Assembly (NCBI GenBank): GCA_032123675.1
Contig: JAQBEX010000189.1
Location: forward strand, 1 to 60,614
From: Prado023 sp032123675
GTDB lineage: Bacteria > Actinomycetota > Actinomycetes > S36-B12 > CAIYMF01
Reading direction: 5' to 3'
DNA: 60,614 nt
A program made the translations under genes and the position numbers. Shown piece by piece: positions 33,779 to 42,011 of the stretch (positions are counted from its first letter, which is position 1; every line of letters begins with the position of its first letter). A model generated the notes under the pieces. The model was not told the origin of the DNA. It saw only the letters and a program-made list of their open reading frames with translations, and did no database searches.

Positions 33779-33779
33779 C

Positions 33780-34289
33780 ATGTCCCGGGTCACCGTGGTG
33801 CTGTGCCCGGCGCTGGATGCCGACGCCCCGGACGGGTCGCGCCGGGAGCTCGCCGCGGCCCTGTCTGCGTGCGACATCCCGGTCGTGATCCCACATCGGC
33901 AGGCCAGCGCGGTGACCGAGCCGGACGACACCCGGCTCGGGATGGCTGCATGGGTCGCGGACCAGGCCGTCGCAATCACGGCTGCGCAGGTCGACGGGCC
34001 GCTCATCCTGGTCAGCTCCGGACCTGCCAACGCGGGGCTGGTGGCCCTTGGGTTCTCGCAGCGTGCCGCGCGGCGCTCGGTGGTGGCCTACGTCCTGCTC
34101 GGTGGGCCGCTGCCCGACCCCAGCCGGTCCGGTGCCGACTGGCCGGACGCGCCCGTGATCTACGTGGACCATGACGCGCAGGGTCCCCATGGCCCCGCGG
34201 CCCGGCTGCGCGGCTGGACGATCCTGGACTCGGAACCGATCGCTGCCGTGAGCGGAATCGCGCGCGGCTGGCCGGACTCCTTATCGTGA
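33780..34289 (+). CDS. Unrecognised protein downstream of pyrE, faintly alpha/beta-hydrolase-like
   Basis: 169 aa, not recognised. Starts SRVTVVLCPALDADAPDGSR; the centre, GPLILVSSGPANAGLVALGF, sits where an alpha/beta-hydrolase elbow would be but has SSGPAN rather than GxSxG. A later AYVLLGGPLPDPS and PVIYVDHDAQGP suggest a Rossmann-like three-layer fold. Codon use is like its neighbours. The 1-nt gap to pyrE makes co-expression very likely. A truncated or inactive hydrolase is the best guess. Confidence 0.6.
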   Translation: MSRVTVVLCPALDADAPDGSRRELAAALSACDIPVVIPHRQASAVTEPDDTRLGMAAWVADQAVAITAAQVDGPLILVSSGPANAGLVALGFSQRAARRSVVAYVLLGGPLPDPSRSGADWPDAPVIYVDHDAQGPHGPAARLRGWTILDSEPIAAVSGIARGWPDSLS

Positions 34290-34320
34290 TCCAAAGGACC
34301 CGACACCCTGGGAGTGGACT

Positions 34321-35103
34321 GTGAACACGACTGCATGTGTGACGGGGGCCACGGCCGGCATCGGCCTGGCCTTCGCGGAGGTACTCGCCGCCGAGGGGTC
34401 GGACCTGATCCTCGTTGCCCGCAACGTCGAACGCCTCGATGCGGTGGCCGAACGGCTGCGCGACGACGCCGGCATCGAGGTTGAGGTCCTGGCCGCTGAT
34501 CTCGCCACGGACGCCGGTTGCTCGATCGTGATGAGCCGACTGGCCGACGGATCGCGTCCCGTGGACGTCCTGGTGAACAACGCCGGGTTCGGCGTCAACG
34601 ACAGCTTCATCGGGGGCAGCCTCCAGGAGGAGGAGCGCCTGCTCGACGTCCTCGTCCGCGCCACGCTGCGGCTGACGCACGCGGTCCTGCCGGGAATGGT
34701 CGAACGGGGTCAGGGCAGCGTGATCAACGTCTCCAGTGTGGCCGGGTGGGTGCCCTCGGGCACCTACGGCGCGGCCAAGTCCTGGGTCACCGTCTTCACC
34801 GAAGGGCTGGCCGGCGAACTGTCTGGGAGCGGTGTGACGGCCACCGCCGTCTGCCCCGGGTTCACGCACACAGAGTTCCACGAGCGCGCTCAGATGAGCG
34901 TCTCAGCCCTCCCCGAGTGGGTGTGGCTCGATGCCCGACGAGTAGCGGTCGAGGGCCTGGCAGCCGCACGCTCCGGGCGCGTCATCAACGTGCCGTCCAA
35001 GCGCTACACCTCGTTGTCCCTGCTTGCCCGGCATGCGCCGCGCGCCCTGCTGCGCCGCGCGAGCGCAGCCCCGACATTGCGGGCCAGGACCGGACAGCAG
35101 TGA
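34321..35103 (+). CDS. Short-chain dehydrogenase/reductase
   Basis: 260 aa from GTG 34321. Classical SDR: TGATAGIGLAFAEVLA (TGxxxGxG cofactor site), VNNAGFG (NNAG), and catalytic Ser-Tyr-Lys in NVSSVAGWVPSGTYGAAKSW. After the cofactor site, VARNVERLDAVAE has an Arg that suggests NADP(H). The C-terminal half (GFTHTEFHERAQMSV) is like DltE/YqjQ-type reductases. Substrate unknown. Confidence 0.9.
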   Translation: MNTTACVTGATAGIGLAFAEVLAAEGSDLILVARNVERLDAVAERLRDDAGIEVEVLAADLATDAGCSIVMSRLADGSRPVDVLVNNAGFGVNDSFIGGSLQEEERLLDVLVRATLRLTHAVLPGMVERGQGSVINVSSVAGWVPSGTYGAAKSWVTVFTEGLAGELSGSGVTATAVCPGFTHTEFHERAQMSVSALPEWVWLDARRVAVEGLAAARSGRVINVPSKRYTSLSLLARHAPRALLRRASAAPTLRARTGQQ

Positions 35104-35146
35104 CCCACCCGGCGTCCCTGCGACACACCTGAACTGGGGTAGGCCA

Positions 35147-36313
35147 ATGTCACACCCGCTGGTGGCACGGATGCAGCCCCATCGCCGAAGCATCTTCGGG
35201 GAGATGTCCGCGCTCGCCGCCAGGATCGGTGCCGTGAACCTCGGTCAGGGCTTCCCGGACACCGATGGTCCCGAGCTGGTGCGCGACGCGGCCATCTCCG
35301 CGATTCAATCCGGGCTGGGCGCCCAGTACCCACCGGCGCACGGGCTCCCCGAGTTGCGTTCCGCAATCTGCGGTCATCAGCAGGCGTGGTACGGGCTGGA
35401 GTGGGACCCCGGTACCGACGTCGTGGTGACCACCGGAGCCGCAGAGGCGATCGTCGCGACCGTCCTGGCTTTCGTGGAGCCCGGTGATGAGGTGCTCGTC
35501 CTCGAGCCCTGGTTCGATCTCTACGCGGCGGCCATCGACCTTGCGGGCGGGATCCGGGTCAGCGTCCCCCCTGTCCCTGGGTCGTTCCGGCCGGACCCAG
35601 CCGCCCTGCAGGCCCGGATCACACCCGCCAGCCGCATGCTGATCCTGAACTCACCGCACAACCCCAGCGGATCCGTGCTCACAGAGCGGGAGTTGGCGGC
35701 GCTCGCGCGGGTCGCCATCACCGCCGACCTGCTCGTGCTCTCCGACGAGGCCTACGAGCACCTGTGGTTCGACGGGCACCCGCACATCCCAATCGCCACC
35801 CTTGCGGGAATGACCGAGCGCACCATCACGGTGGGATCTGCCGGCAAGAGCCTGTCCTTCACCGGATGGAAGGTCGGCTGGGCCACGGGTCCCAGTGACC
35901 TCATCAGTTCCGTCCGAGTCATCCGCCAACACCTGAGCTACGTGTCCGGAGGGCCCTTCCAGTGGGCCGTCGCTGCCGGCCTGTCCAAGCTGCCGAACTC
36001 GCACTGGGAGTCGTTCCGTGCCACGTTGGCCGCGCAGCGCGACCTCCTGTCACAGGGACTGGCCAGCCTTGGCCTGAGGGTCCTGCCCAGTGAGGGGACC
36101 TACTTCCTGCTCACCGACGTGACCGGCGTGGGGTATGACAGCGGAGCGCAGTTCTGTGCTGACCTCCCCGAGCGGGCAGGTGTGGTCGCGATCCCGGTGT
36201 CCGCGCTCTGCGACGACGTGTCCGTGGGTCAGAACTGGGTCAGGTGGGCCTTCTGCAAGCGCCCCGAGGTGCTTTCCGAGGCCGTGGACCGGCTCCGCGT
36301 GGGACTTGCCTGA
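35147..36313 (+). CDS. Class I aminotransferase, DapC/kynurenine-transaminase-like
   Basis: 388 aa from ATG 35147 (MSHPLVARMQPHRRSIFGEM). Fold-type I PLP enzyme: NLGQGFPDTDGP, LNSPHNPSGSVLTERELAAL, DEAYEHLWFDG, and the Schiff-base Lys in TVGSAGKSLSFTGWKVGW. The C-terminal Arg lies in WVRWAFCKRPEVL. Closest in pattern to Rv0858c (DapC, succinyl-diaminopimelate aminotransferase) and to methionine/kynurenine transaminases; the motifs alone do not separate these. Convergent with trpG. Confidence 0.88.
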   Translation: MSHPLVARMQPHRRSIFGEMSALAARIGAVNLGQGFPDTDGPELVRDAAISAIQSGLGAQYPPAHGLPELRSAICGHQQAWYGLEWDPGTDVVVTTGAAEAIVATVLAFVEPGDEVLVLEPWFDLYAAAIDLAGGIRVSVPPVPGSFRPDPAALQARITPASRMLILNSPHNPSGSVLTERELAALARVAITADLLVLSDEAYEHLWFDGHPHIPIATLAGMTERTITVGSAGKSLSFTGWKVGWATGPSDLISSVRVIRQHLSYVSGGPFQWAVAAGLSKLPNSHWESFRATLAAQRDLLSQGLASLGLRVLPSEGTYFLLTDVTGVGYDSGAQFCADLPERAGVVAIPVSALCDDVSVGQNWVRWAFCKRPEVLSEAVDRLRVGLA

Positions 36314-36346
36314 GCGGGCGCTGCGCGCAGCACCAACACGCCAGAC

Positions 36347-36988
36347 TCAGGTGGTCGACGATGCGGCACCGACCACCGGCGACAGGCCCACGGCTCGGCC
36401 CGCCGCCTCGGGGTCCCCGCAACGGATCAGCCAGGTCGCCAGCATCTGGTAGCCCCCTTCGGTCAGCACCGACTCCGGATGGAACTGCACACCTTCGATG
36501 TCGTACTCGCGATGTCGCAGCGCCATGACCACGCCGCTGTCAGTCCATCCGGTGATCTCCAGTTCCGCGGGGACTGAGGAGCGCTCGACGGCTAGCGAGT
36601 GGTACCTGGTGGCCCGGAACGGGTCGCTCAGCCCAGCAAGCACGCCCTGCCCGGCATGGTGAACCATCGAGATCTTCCCATGGAGCAGCTCGGGGGCTCG
36701 CGACACGACCCCACCGAACACCGCCCCGATCGCCTGATGCCCCAGGCAGACCCCGAGAAGGGGGACCTGACCCGCGCACGCGTCAACCATGCCCATGCTG
36801 ACGCCGGCAGCGTGCGGGTCCCCTGGTCCCGGGGACAGCAGCACCCCGTCATAGGCCAGCGCCTCACCCGTGGTCACGTCGTCGTTGCGCCTGACGTCCA
36901 CCTGGGCACCGAGTTGCGCCAGGTACTGGGCGAGGTTGAACACGAATGAGTCGTAGTTGTCCACGATCAGGATGCGCGCAGTCACCAC
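36347..36988 (-). CDS. trpG: Anthranilate/aminodeoxychorismate synthase glutamine amidotransferase subunit
   Basis: 213 aa. Class I glutaminase: ILIVDNYDSFVFNLAQYL at the start, nucleophile Cys in VCLGHQAIG, and the His-Glu of the triad in GVQFHPESVLTEGG. It supplies NH3 to a TrpE or PabB partner outside the window. The gene next to DUF881 and the sortase matches Rv0013 (trpG) near the M. tuberculosis origin. TrpG and PabA cannot be told apart without the partner. Divergent from DUF881. Confidence 0.92.
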   Translation of the reverse strand: MVTARILIVDNYDSFVFNLAQYLAQLGAQVDVRRNDDVTTGEALAYDGVLLSPGPGDPHAAGVSMGMVDACAGQVPLLGVCLGHQAIGAVFGGVVSRAPELLHGKISMVHHAGQGVLAGLSDPFRATRYHSLAVERSSVPAELEITGWTDSGVVMALRHREYDIEGVQFHPESVLTEGGYQMLATWLIRCGDPEAAGRAVGLSPVVGAASSTT

Positions 36989-37002
36989 GCCATTGTCGCG
37001 GT

Positions 37003-37008
37003 TACTCT
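37003..37008 (+). promoter_or_regulatory. -10 box of leaderless DUF881 promoter
   Basis: TACTCT followed by TTCAGT and then the GTG at 37015; no ribosome site. Confidence 0.62.
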
Positions 37009-37014
37009 TTCAGT

Positions 37015-37869
37015 GTGCACAGTCCCCCGCGCCAGCCGGCCCCCGAGGCTGGTGCGCCCGCCGACCCAGCCGATGGCGCTCCGGCGGCTGCAGCGGGCAC
37101 CCCGGGAGGGTCAGGGTCCCCAGCCGAGCGCCCCGGACGTGCCCGGCGGCGCGGGTTCCGGGGGGCTGACGTCGTGGCGGGAACCGTCTTCGCGATCGCC
37201 GGCGCGATGTTCATCGCCAGCGCGACCGCCTCCGAAGGCGGCGACTTGCGCGTCGATCGGAGCGGCGGCCTGCAGTCGGCGATCCTGGCCCGCGCCGACC
37301 AGAACGTCGAGTTGACGCAGGACGTCGCCAACCTGACCAACAGGGTTGCGTCCCTCGTGGCACTCGGTGACCCGGGTGGGGGGCTGGAGGAGACCACGGC
37401 CTCGATCGCCGAGCTCTCACCGGTCGTGGGCCTGACCGAGGTCGTGGGTCCCGGAGTCACCGTCTCCCTGGACGATGCCAACGCCCCCAATCCACTGCCC
37501 GACGGCTACACCGGTGACGACTACTTGGTCCACCAGCAGGATGTCCAGGGCGTGGTCAACGCCCTGTGGCGAGGCGGCGCATCCGGAGTGACTGTGATGG
37601 GTCAGCGGCTGGTCAGCACCAGTGCGGTGCGGTGCGTGGGCAACACCGTGATCCTGCAGGGGCAGGTGTACTCCCCGCCGTTCGTGATCGAGGCCGTCGG
37701 GAACGTCGCCCGGCTAGCCGAGGCACTGGACGCCGACGAGTCCGTGGCCTTCTTCCGGGAGTGGGCCGGCGTCGTCGGGCTGGGCTACGACCAGCAGATC
37801 ACCCAGGAGTTGGTGCTTCCGGCCTACACCGGTCCACTGACGACTGACGACGCCCAGGTGGTCCCGTGA
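37015..37869 (+). CDS. DUF881 membrane protein (Rv0012-like)
   Basis: 284 aa from GTG 37015 (HSPPRQPAPEAGAPADPADG). A Pro/Ala/Arg-rich cytoplasmic start is followed by one membrane helix (VVAGTVFAIAGAMFIASATA), then a predicted coiled segment (ARADQNVELTQDVANLTNRV) and an extracytoplasmic DUF881 fold with VVGPGVTVSLDDANAPN and LVHQQDVQGVVNALWRGGA. Many actinobacteria carry it beside srtE, crgA and trpG, so it is thought to belong to cell-division or envelope functions. Stop overlaps the sortase GTG. Confidence 0.92.
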   Translation: MHSPPRQPAPEAGAPADPADGAPAAAAGTPGGSGSPAERPGRARRRGFRGADVVAGTVFAIAGAMFIASATASEGGDLRVDRSGGLQSAILARADQNVELTQDVANLTNRVASLVALGDPGGGLEETTASIAELSPVVGLTEVVGPGVTVSLDDANAPNPLPDGYTGDDYLVHQQDVQGVVNALWRGGASGVTVMGQRLVSTSAVRCVGNTVILQGQVYSPPFVIEAVGNVARLAEALDADESVAFFREWAGVVGLGYDQQITQELVLPAYTGPLTTDDAQVVP

Positions 37870-38609
37870 CCACCGCGCCGACGCAGCAGGCCCCTACCCG
37901 GCCGCCCTCCCGCGTGTGGGCAGTCGTGGGGGTCGTCGGGGAGCTGCTCATCACCGTCGGGGTCCTCCTGCTGCTCCTGGTCGCCTACCAGCTGCTATGG
38001 ACGAACGTCACCGCGGGGCGGGCCGCATCAGAGGCTGCCGCCCAGCTCCAGGACTCCTGGACCCGACCGCCGACCAGCAGCGGCGAGGTGCCACCAGACG
38101 GGACAGACGAGGCCGCACCCGCAAGGCCCCAGCTCGGCGATGCGTTCGCCCTGATGTACATCCCGCGCCTGAGCGACAAGGTCTGGGGCATGCCGGTCCT
38201 GGAGAGTGTCGAGCTCGCCGACCTGTCACGTGGTATTGGCCACTACCCTGACAGCCAACTCCCGGGCCAGAAGGGCAACTTCGCCGTCGCCGCGCACCGG
38301 GCCACCAATGGTGAGCCCTTCCGTGACGTCGACCGGTTGCAGGATGGGGACCGCGTCTACGTCGAGACCCGCGACTCATGGTTCGAGTACACCCTGCGCC
38401 GGGACGAGATCGTCACACCCGCAGATACCTGGGTCATCGACCCAGTCCCCGGCGATACGGGCCGGGAGCCGGTCGAGCGCCTGATCACGCTCACCACCTG
38501 CAACCCCCGGTGGGCGAGCACGACGCGCTGGATCTGGTGGGGCGATCTCACTGAGCGCTACGACAAGGACGCGGGCGAGACCCCGCCTGCAGTGGAAGCG
38601 GGGCCCTAG
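37866..38609 (+). CDS. srtE: Class E sortase
   Basis: 247 aa, GTG overlapping the DUF881 stop. One N-terminal membrane helix (GELLITVGVLLLLLVAYQLL), then a sortase beta-barrel with catalytic His in GNFAVAAHRATNG, Cys in RLITLTTCNPRWASTTRWIW and Arg shortly after. The TLTTC motif and the Tyr near the active site fit class E enzymes that recognise LAxTG. No substrate protein is in this window. Immediately followed by the small membrane protein gene. Confidence 0.94.
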   Translation: MTTAPTQQAPTRPPSRVWAVVGVVGELLITVGVLLLLLVAYQLLWTNVTAGRAASEAAAQLQDSWTRPPTSSGEVPPDGTDEAAPARPQLGDAFALMYIPRLSDKVWGMPVLESVELADLSRGIGHYPDSQLPGQKGNFAVAAHRATNGEPFRDVDRLQDGDRVYVETRDSWFEYTLRRDEIVTPADTWVIDPVPGDTGREPVERLITLTTCNPRWASTTRWIWWGDLTERYDKDAGETPPAVEAGP

Positions 38610-38816
38610 GTGTATGCGTGGCTCTGGAACCACCTGCCCGGTCCTACTGCGGTCCGGGTGCTGATCTGCGTCCTGGCGTTCTCCGTGACTGTATTCGTGC
38701 TGTTCACCTGGGTGTTCCCGTGGCTGGAACCACGGCTTCCGTTCACCGACGTGACGGTGGACGGAGCGTCGTCCACAGGTTTGTCCACAGCTGGGGATGA
38801 AATCACACCACTGTAG
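38610..38816 (+). CDS. Small conserved actinobacterial membrane protein
   Basis: 68 aa; GTG directly follows the sortase stop. YAWLWNHLPGPTAVRVLICV leads into one membrane segment ending FVLFTWVFPWLEPRLPFTD. The same short protein, with WxHLPGP and FPWxEP motifs, is a regular neighbour of sortase E and crgA in actinobacteria. Function unknown. It ends convergent with crgA; the 140-bp gap holds a weak GCACC/GGTGC hairpin near 38920. Confidence 0.8.
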   Translation: MYAWLWNHLPGPTAVRVLICVLAFSVTVFVLFTWVFPWLEPRLPFTDVTVDGASSTGLSTAGDEITPL

Positions 38817-38956
38817 TTCGGTACCCCCGTGAGCGGTCTCTCGTCACTGAACGTAGAGGTGAGCGCCATTGGCGCAGGTAGGCCGAATGGTCACAGAGAG
38901 TCCTCTTGCGACCCTGCACCGGATAATTTGGTGCGATATGTAGTGTTATGCGAAGT

Positions 38957-39211
38957 TCAACGCCACTTCGTGGAGAGTCCGAAGCCAACCATGATCAGGC
39001 CGAACCCGATGACCATGTTCCAGCGCCCGAAGGTCGACAGGACCGGCATGTCCGGGGCGATGTAGTACAGGACTATCCACAGCAGCCCGACCAGGAAGCA
39101 CCCGAGCATCAGGGGCACCAACCAGCGCGGCGATGAGGTGGCTACCTCCTTCTTGGGCACGGCCGACGCAGGGCGCGGCTTCGGGTTTCCCCGGCCCTTG
39201 GACTCCGGCAT
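38957..39211 (-). CDS. crgA: Cell division protein CrgA
   Basis: 84 aa from ATG 39211 (MPESKGRGNPKPRPASAVPK), chosen for the GAGAGGAA just upstream and the MPxSK start usual for CrgA. Two membrane helices: WLVPLMLGCFLVGLLWIVLYYI and NMVIGFGLIMVGFGL. CrgA helps organise the divisome in mycobacteria and inhibits FtsZ rings in Streptomyces. The acidic linker between the helices (APDMPVLSTFGRW) is family-typical. Confidence 0.95.
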   Translation of the reverse strand: MPESKGRGNPKPRPASAVPKKEVATSSPRWLVPLMLGCFLVGLLWIVLYYIAPDMPVLSTFGRWNMVIGFGLIMVGFGLSTKWR

Positions 39212-39256
39212 GTCTTCCTCTCTGACCACGGCTGGGCCGAATCGTACCCCGACGCA

Positions 39257-40132
39257 TCAGTTGAGCAGCGCGGGGACCAGCTCCTGGATCTGCGTGGTGC
39301 GCACCATGACCAGCACGACAAGGCCGATCAGGACGGCAAGGGCGGCGCCCGTCTGCTGGCCGACCTGCCGGCGACCCTCCTGGCCTCGGCCCGTGGTGAG
39401 GACGAGTCCGACCACCGCGCCGGTCACCGCACCGCCCAGGTGGGCGCGCCAGTCGATACCACCCACGAAGAACCCCAGTGCGACGTTGATCCCCAGCAGG
39501 AAGATGATCTGAGTCACATCGCGGTCCAGGCGCCGGCCGATGATGATCCATGCCGCCATCAGCCCGAAGATCGCCCCGCTGGCACCCACGGACAGGGTAT
39601 TCACCGGAGAGAACCAGTAGGACGCGACTGACCCGCCGATCCCGGACAGCATGTACAGGGTCAGGAACCGCCCGTGTCCCAGGACCCGTTCGAGCGGGGA
39701 TCCCAGGATGTAGAGGACGTACATGTTGAACGCGATGTGCAGCCACCCGGCGTGCAGGAACATCGACGAGACCAGCCGGAACCACTCGCCGTCGAGGGCG
39801 ATTGCCAGTGGTTGCATCCCCCACCGCGCCAGCCCACCACCCAGGTCGAGCAGGGTCACGGTGACGAACAGGAAGGCGCAGATCCCCATCAGGGATGTCG
39901 TCACCGCACCGTCTCGGGTGAGCCGGCCGCCGAAGACGGTTCGGGACTCAGGGATCGATGCGACCCCTGCGCTCACACACTCAGGGCACTGGTATCCGAC
40001 GGACGCGGCGTTCATGCACTCCGGGCAGATGGGCCGCTGGCAGCGCGTGCACTGGATCCATGTCTCCCGCTCCGGATGCCGGTAGCAGACCGGGGCCGGA
40101 GGTGCGGACTCCGCCGGAAGGCCGTAGCTCAC
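39257..40132 (-). CDS. Rhomboid family intramembrane serine protease with N-terminal zinc-finger
   Basis: 291 aa; GTG overlaps the ppiA stop (GTGA). The N-terminal 55 residues hold a B-box-like Zn domain: CYRHPERETWIQCTRCQRPI then CPECM and YQCPEC. Six or more helices follow, with HxxxN in FLHAGWLHIAFNMYVLYILG, catalytic Ser in LSVGASGAIFGLMAA and His in WRAHLGGAVTGAVVG. It cleaves membrane proteins within the bilayer. Same place as in other actinobacteria between ppiA and crgA. Confidence 0.93.
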   Translation of the reverse strand: MSYGLPAESAPPAPVCYRHPERETWIQCTRCQRPICPECMNAASVGYQCPECVSAGVASIPESRTVFGGRLTRDGAVTTSLMGICAFLFVTVTLLDLGGGLARWGMQPLAIALDGEWFRLVSSMFLHAGWLHIAFNMYVLYILGSPLERVLGHGRFLTLYMLSGIGGSVASYWFSPVNTLSVGASGAIFGLMAAWIIIGRRLDRDVTQIIFLLGINVALGFFVGGIDWRAHLGGAVTGAVVGLVLTTGRGQEGRRQVGQQTGAALAVLIGLVVLVMVRTTQIQELVPALLN

Positions 40133-40641
40133 TTCTCGATGGTCACCGAGCTGATGACAACATCGGCCTTCGGGCGATCCCCGGGGCCGACCGCTGTGGT
40201 GGCGATCGCGTCCACGACATCCCTGCCCGGCTGGTCAGCAACCTCGCCGAAGATGGTGTGCTTGCGATTCAGGTGCGGGGTCTTGCCGACAGTGATGAAG
40301 AACTGGCTCCCGTTGGTGCCAGGACCCGCATTGGCCATGGCCAGCAGGTAGGGCCGGTCGAAGTGAAGCTCGGGATGGAACTCGTCGGAGAACTGGTATC
40401 CGGGGCCGCCTCGACCGGTTCCCGTCGGGTCACCGCCCTGGATCATGAACCCGTTGATGACGCGGTGGAAGACCACGTCCGAGTACAGGGCACCCTCGCC
40501 CGGGCGTCCGGTACGCGGATCCACCCACTGCGTGGAGCCATCGGACAGACCGATGAAGTTGGCCACTGTCTTCGGCGCGTGGTTGTCGAAGAGCTCGACG
40601 CGGATGTCTCCGAGGTTCGTGTGCAGAACGGCAGTTGTCAT
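40129..40641 (-). CDS. ppiA: Cyclophilin-type peptidyl-prolyl isomerase
   Basis: 170 aa from ATG 40641 (MTTAVLHTNLGDIRVELFDN). Catalytic features: Arg and Phe in VVFHRVINGFMIQGGDPTGTGRGG, MANAGPGTNGSQFFITVG, and HTIFGEVADQPGRDVVDAI. Cytoplasmic (no signal peptide). Like Rv0009, it lies between tRNA-Ala and the crgA region. The upstream frame extension to 40695 is not supported. Confidence 0.95.
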   Translation of the reverse strand: MTTAVLHTNLGDIRVELFDNHAPKTVANFIGLSDGSTQWVDPRTGRPGEGALYSDVVFHRVINGFMIQGGDPTGTGRGGPGYQFSDEFHPELHFDRPYLLAMANAGPGTNGSQFFITVGKTPHLNRKHTIFGEVADQPGRDVVDAIATTAVGPGDRPKADVVISSVTIEK

Positions 40642-40729
40642 GGCCGGAATCCTGCCACACAAGGTCCGAACCGGCACCGTCGAGATGCGCACCACGTGGC
40701 TCCCACCCTGCTTCCCCCAACAGCATGAA

Positions 40730-40755
40730 GGACCCCGGGGAACAACCCGGGGTCC
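40730..40755. terminator. Hairpin downstream of tRNA-Ala
   Basis: Perfect 10-bp stem GGACCCCGGG (40730-40739) with CCCGGGGTCC (40746-40755), loop GAACAA, 9 nt past the tRNA-Ala 3' end. It likely ends the leftward tRNA transcript ahead of ppiA. Confidence 0.78.
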
Positions 40756-40764
40756 AGCACTTTG

Positions 40765-40837
40765 TGGAGACGAGGGGACTTGAACCCCTAACCCCCGCCT
40801 TGCAAAGGCGGTGCTCTGCCAGTTGAGCTACGCCCCC
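40765..40837 (-). tRNA. tRNA-Ala (TGC anticodon)
   Basis: 73 nt. Acceptor GGGGGCG pairs with CGTCTCC through two G-U pairs, discriminator A. D-arm GCTCAACTGGCAGAGC, anticodon loop TTTGCAA giving TGC between CCGCC and GGCGG, T-arm GGGGTTCAAGTCCCC. Not next to an rRNA operon. Confidence 0.95.
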
Positions 40838-40844
40838 CGACTGG

Positions 40845-40973
40845 TCAGCGCAGGTCGGGAGCGGACGTTGCCTCGTTCCAGAGGTCGCGCTCCTCCTGGG
40901 CACCATTCACGCGGCTATACACGACGTATCCAGCAGCAGCCAGCGCAGCGAGTACGAGCAACTTCTTGAGCAT
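40845..40973 (-). CDS. DLW-39 family small protein
   Basis: 42 aa between tRNA-Ala and tRNA-Ile. Starts MLKKLLVLAALAAAGYVVYS, a hydrophobic helix, then a short charged tail with QEERDLWNEATSA, holding the conserved DLW. An actinobacterial family is named for this motif and size and typically sits at this site. Probably membrane-associated; function unknown. GGGAGG upstream supports the ATG. Confidence 0.85.
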   Translation of the reverse strand: MLKKLLVLAALAAAGYVVYSRVNGAQEERDLWNEATSAPDLR

Positions 40974-41013
40974 GTGACCTCCCGTGTACTGGAAACGCGA
41001 CGATCGCGCCGTG

Positions 41014-41087
41014 TGGGCCTAAGTGGACTTGAACCACTGACCTCTTCCTTATCAGGGAAGCGCTCTAACCGTCTGAGCTATAGGCCC
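41014..41087 (-). tRNA. tRNA-Ile (GAT anticodon)
   Basis: 74 nt. Acceptor GGGCCTA pairs with TAGGCCC, discriminator A. D-arm GCTCAGACGGTTAGAGC, anticodon loop CTGATAA giving GAT, T-arm GTGGTTCAAGTCCAC. Order tRNA-Ile, tRNA-Ala after gyrA-DUF3566 is the usual actinobacterial one. Confidence 0.95.
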
Positions 41088-41150
41088 GCCGGTGCCGTCC
41101 GGCACCGTCGCAAAGGTTACCCCAGCCTCGGGGTGGGACCCAAACGAGAT

Positions 41151-41924
41151 TCAGTCCTCCTCGGACAGTGTGACCTCCAGGCCACCACCGATCCCGACAG
41201 ACAGGTTGTACATGAATGCCATCAAAGTGCACAGGGCGGTCACGAGCACCGTCTGGATTCCGGCCACGACCAGAGCCGCACCCATGACCTTGCCCAGGTC
41301 GAGGTAGTTGCTCACGCTGGCGCCAGTCTCACCGCCCACGTCAGTCGCGGTCCGGGTGATCGCGTCGATAACCCCGGCCGACTCGAGCGCAAACCAGAGG
41401 GCGGCAGACGCAGCCAGGATGATCACAGCCAGTGCCAGCGATAGCAGGAAGGCCTGCTTCATCACGGCCCAGGGGTCGATGTGGGTGACGTACACACGTG
41501 CAGCACGCGGCCCGGGCGAGGGCCGAACGGCGCTGCGGGCGACCTCAGCGGCGCTGGACTCCTGCGGCGCCGCTGGACGACCGGTTGCCGGCTGGACCGG
41601 CCCCGACTGCTGGACGTTGGGACCAGGCGTCGCCACGTTGGCTGGCTCACCGGGGGCCTTGGCCGGCGCGGCCGTGGTGCTGGCCGGGGAAGCCGTTGCT
41701 GCGGGAATCGGACGAGCCGGAGCGGCAGTGGCGCCAGGCGCCGCAGCCGCTGGGGCAGCAGGCGAGCCCGAGGCAGTCGATGTGACGGGCGGGATGAGCA
41801 CGCTGGGGCGAGGGCGGTCGGGCTCGGGCCCTGTCATCTTGGCAGCCGGACCGGGGCGCCCCACGGCACGATCAGCAGCCGCCTGACCCTGCGTGTGCTC
41901 CATCTGAATACTCCTGTCAGCCAT
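41151..41924 (-). CDS. DUF3566 transmembrane protein (Rv0007-like)
   Basis: 257 aa. The first 150 residues are Ala/Pro-rich and probably disordered. The C-terminal domain begins RAARVYVTHIDPWAVMKQAF, followed by a membrane helix (LLSLALAVIILAASAALWFAL), a soluble loop and a second helix (GAALVVAGIQTVLVTALCTLMAF), ending NLSVGIGGGLEVTLSEED. That signature is DUF3566, always right after gyrA near the origin. Proposed ties to cell-envelope or division are not proven. Confidence 0.92.
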   Translation of the reverse strand: MADRSIQMEHTQGQAAADRAVGRPGPAAKMTGPEPDRPRPSVLIPPVTSTASGSPAAPAAAAPGATAAPARPIPAATASPASTTAAPAKAPGEPANVATPGPNVQQSGPVQPATGRPAAPQESSAAEVARSAVRPSPGPRAARVYVTHIDPWAVMKQAFLLSLALAVIILAASAALWFALESAGVIDAITRTATDVGGETGASVSNYLDLGKVMGAALVVAGIQTVLVTALCTLMAFMYNLSVGIGGGLEVTLSEED

Positions 41925-42011
41925 GCGACCGACCCAAATGGTATACCGCCAGCCGTGGGGTCGCTCCGAACTGTGCCGAGAACACGCGTGCCCGACCAGC
42001 CTGGCAGGCCA

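Noticed and set aside
40765..41087. Possible rRNA operon spacer, because tRNA-Ile and tRNA-Ala are adjacent
   Set aside because: No 16S or 23S sequence flanks them; this is the usual gyrA-proximal tRNA pair of actinobacteria.
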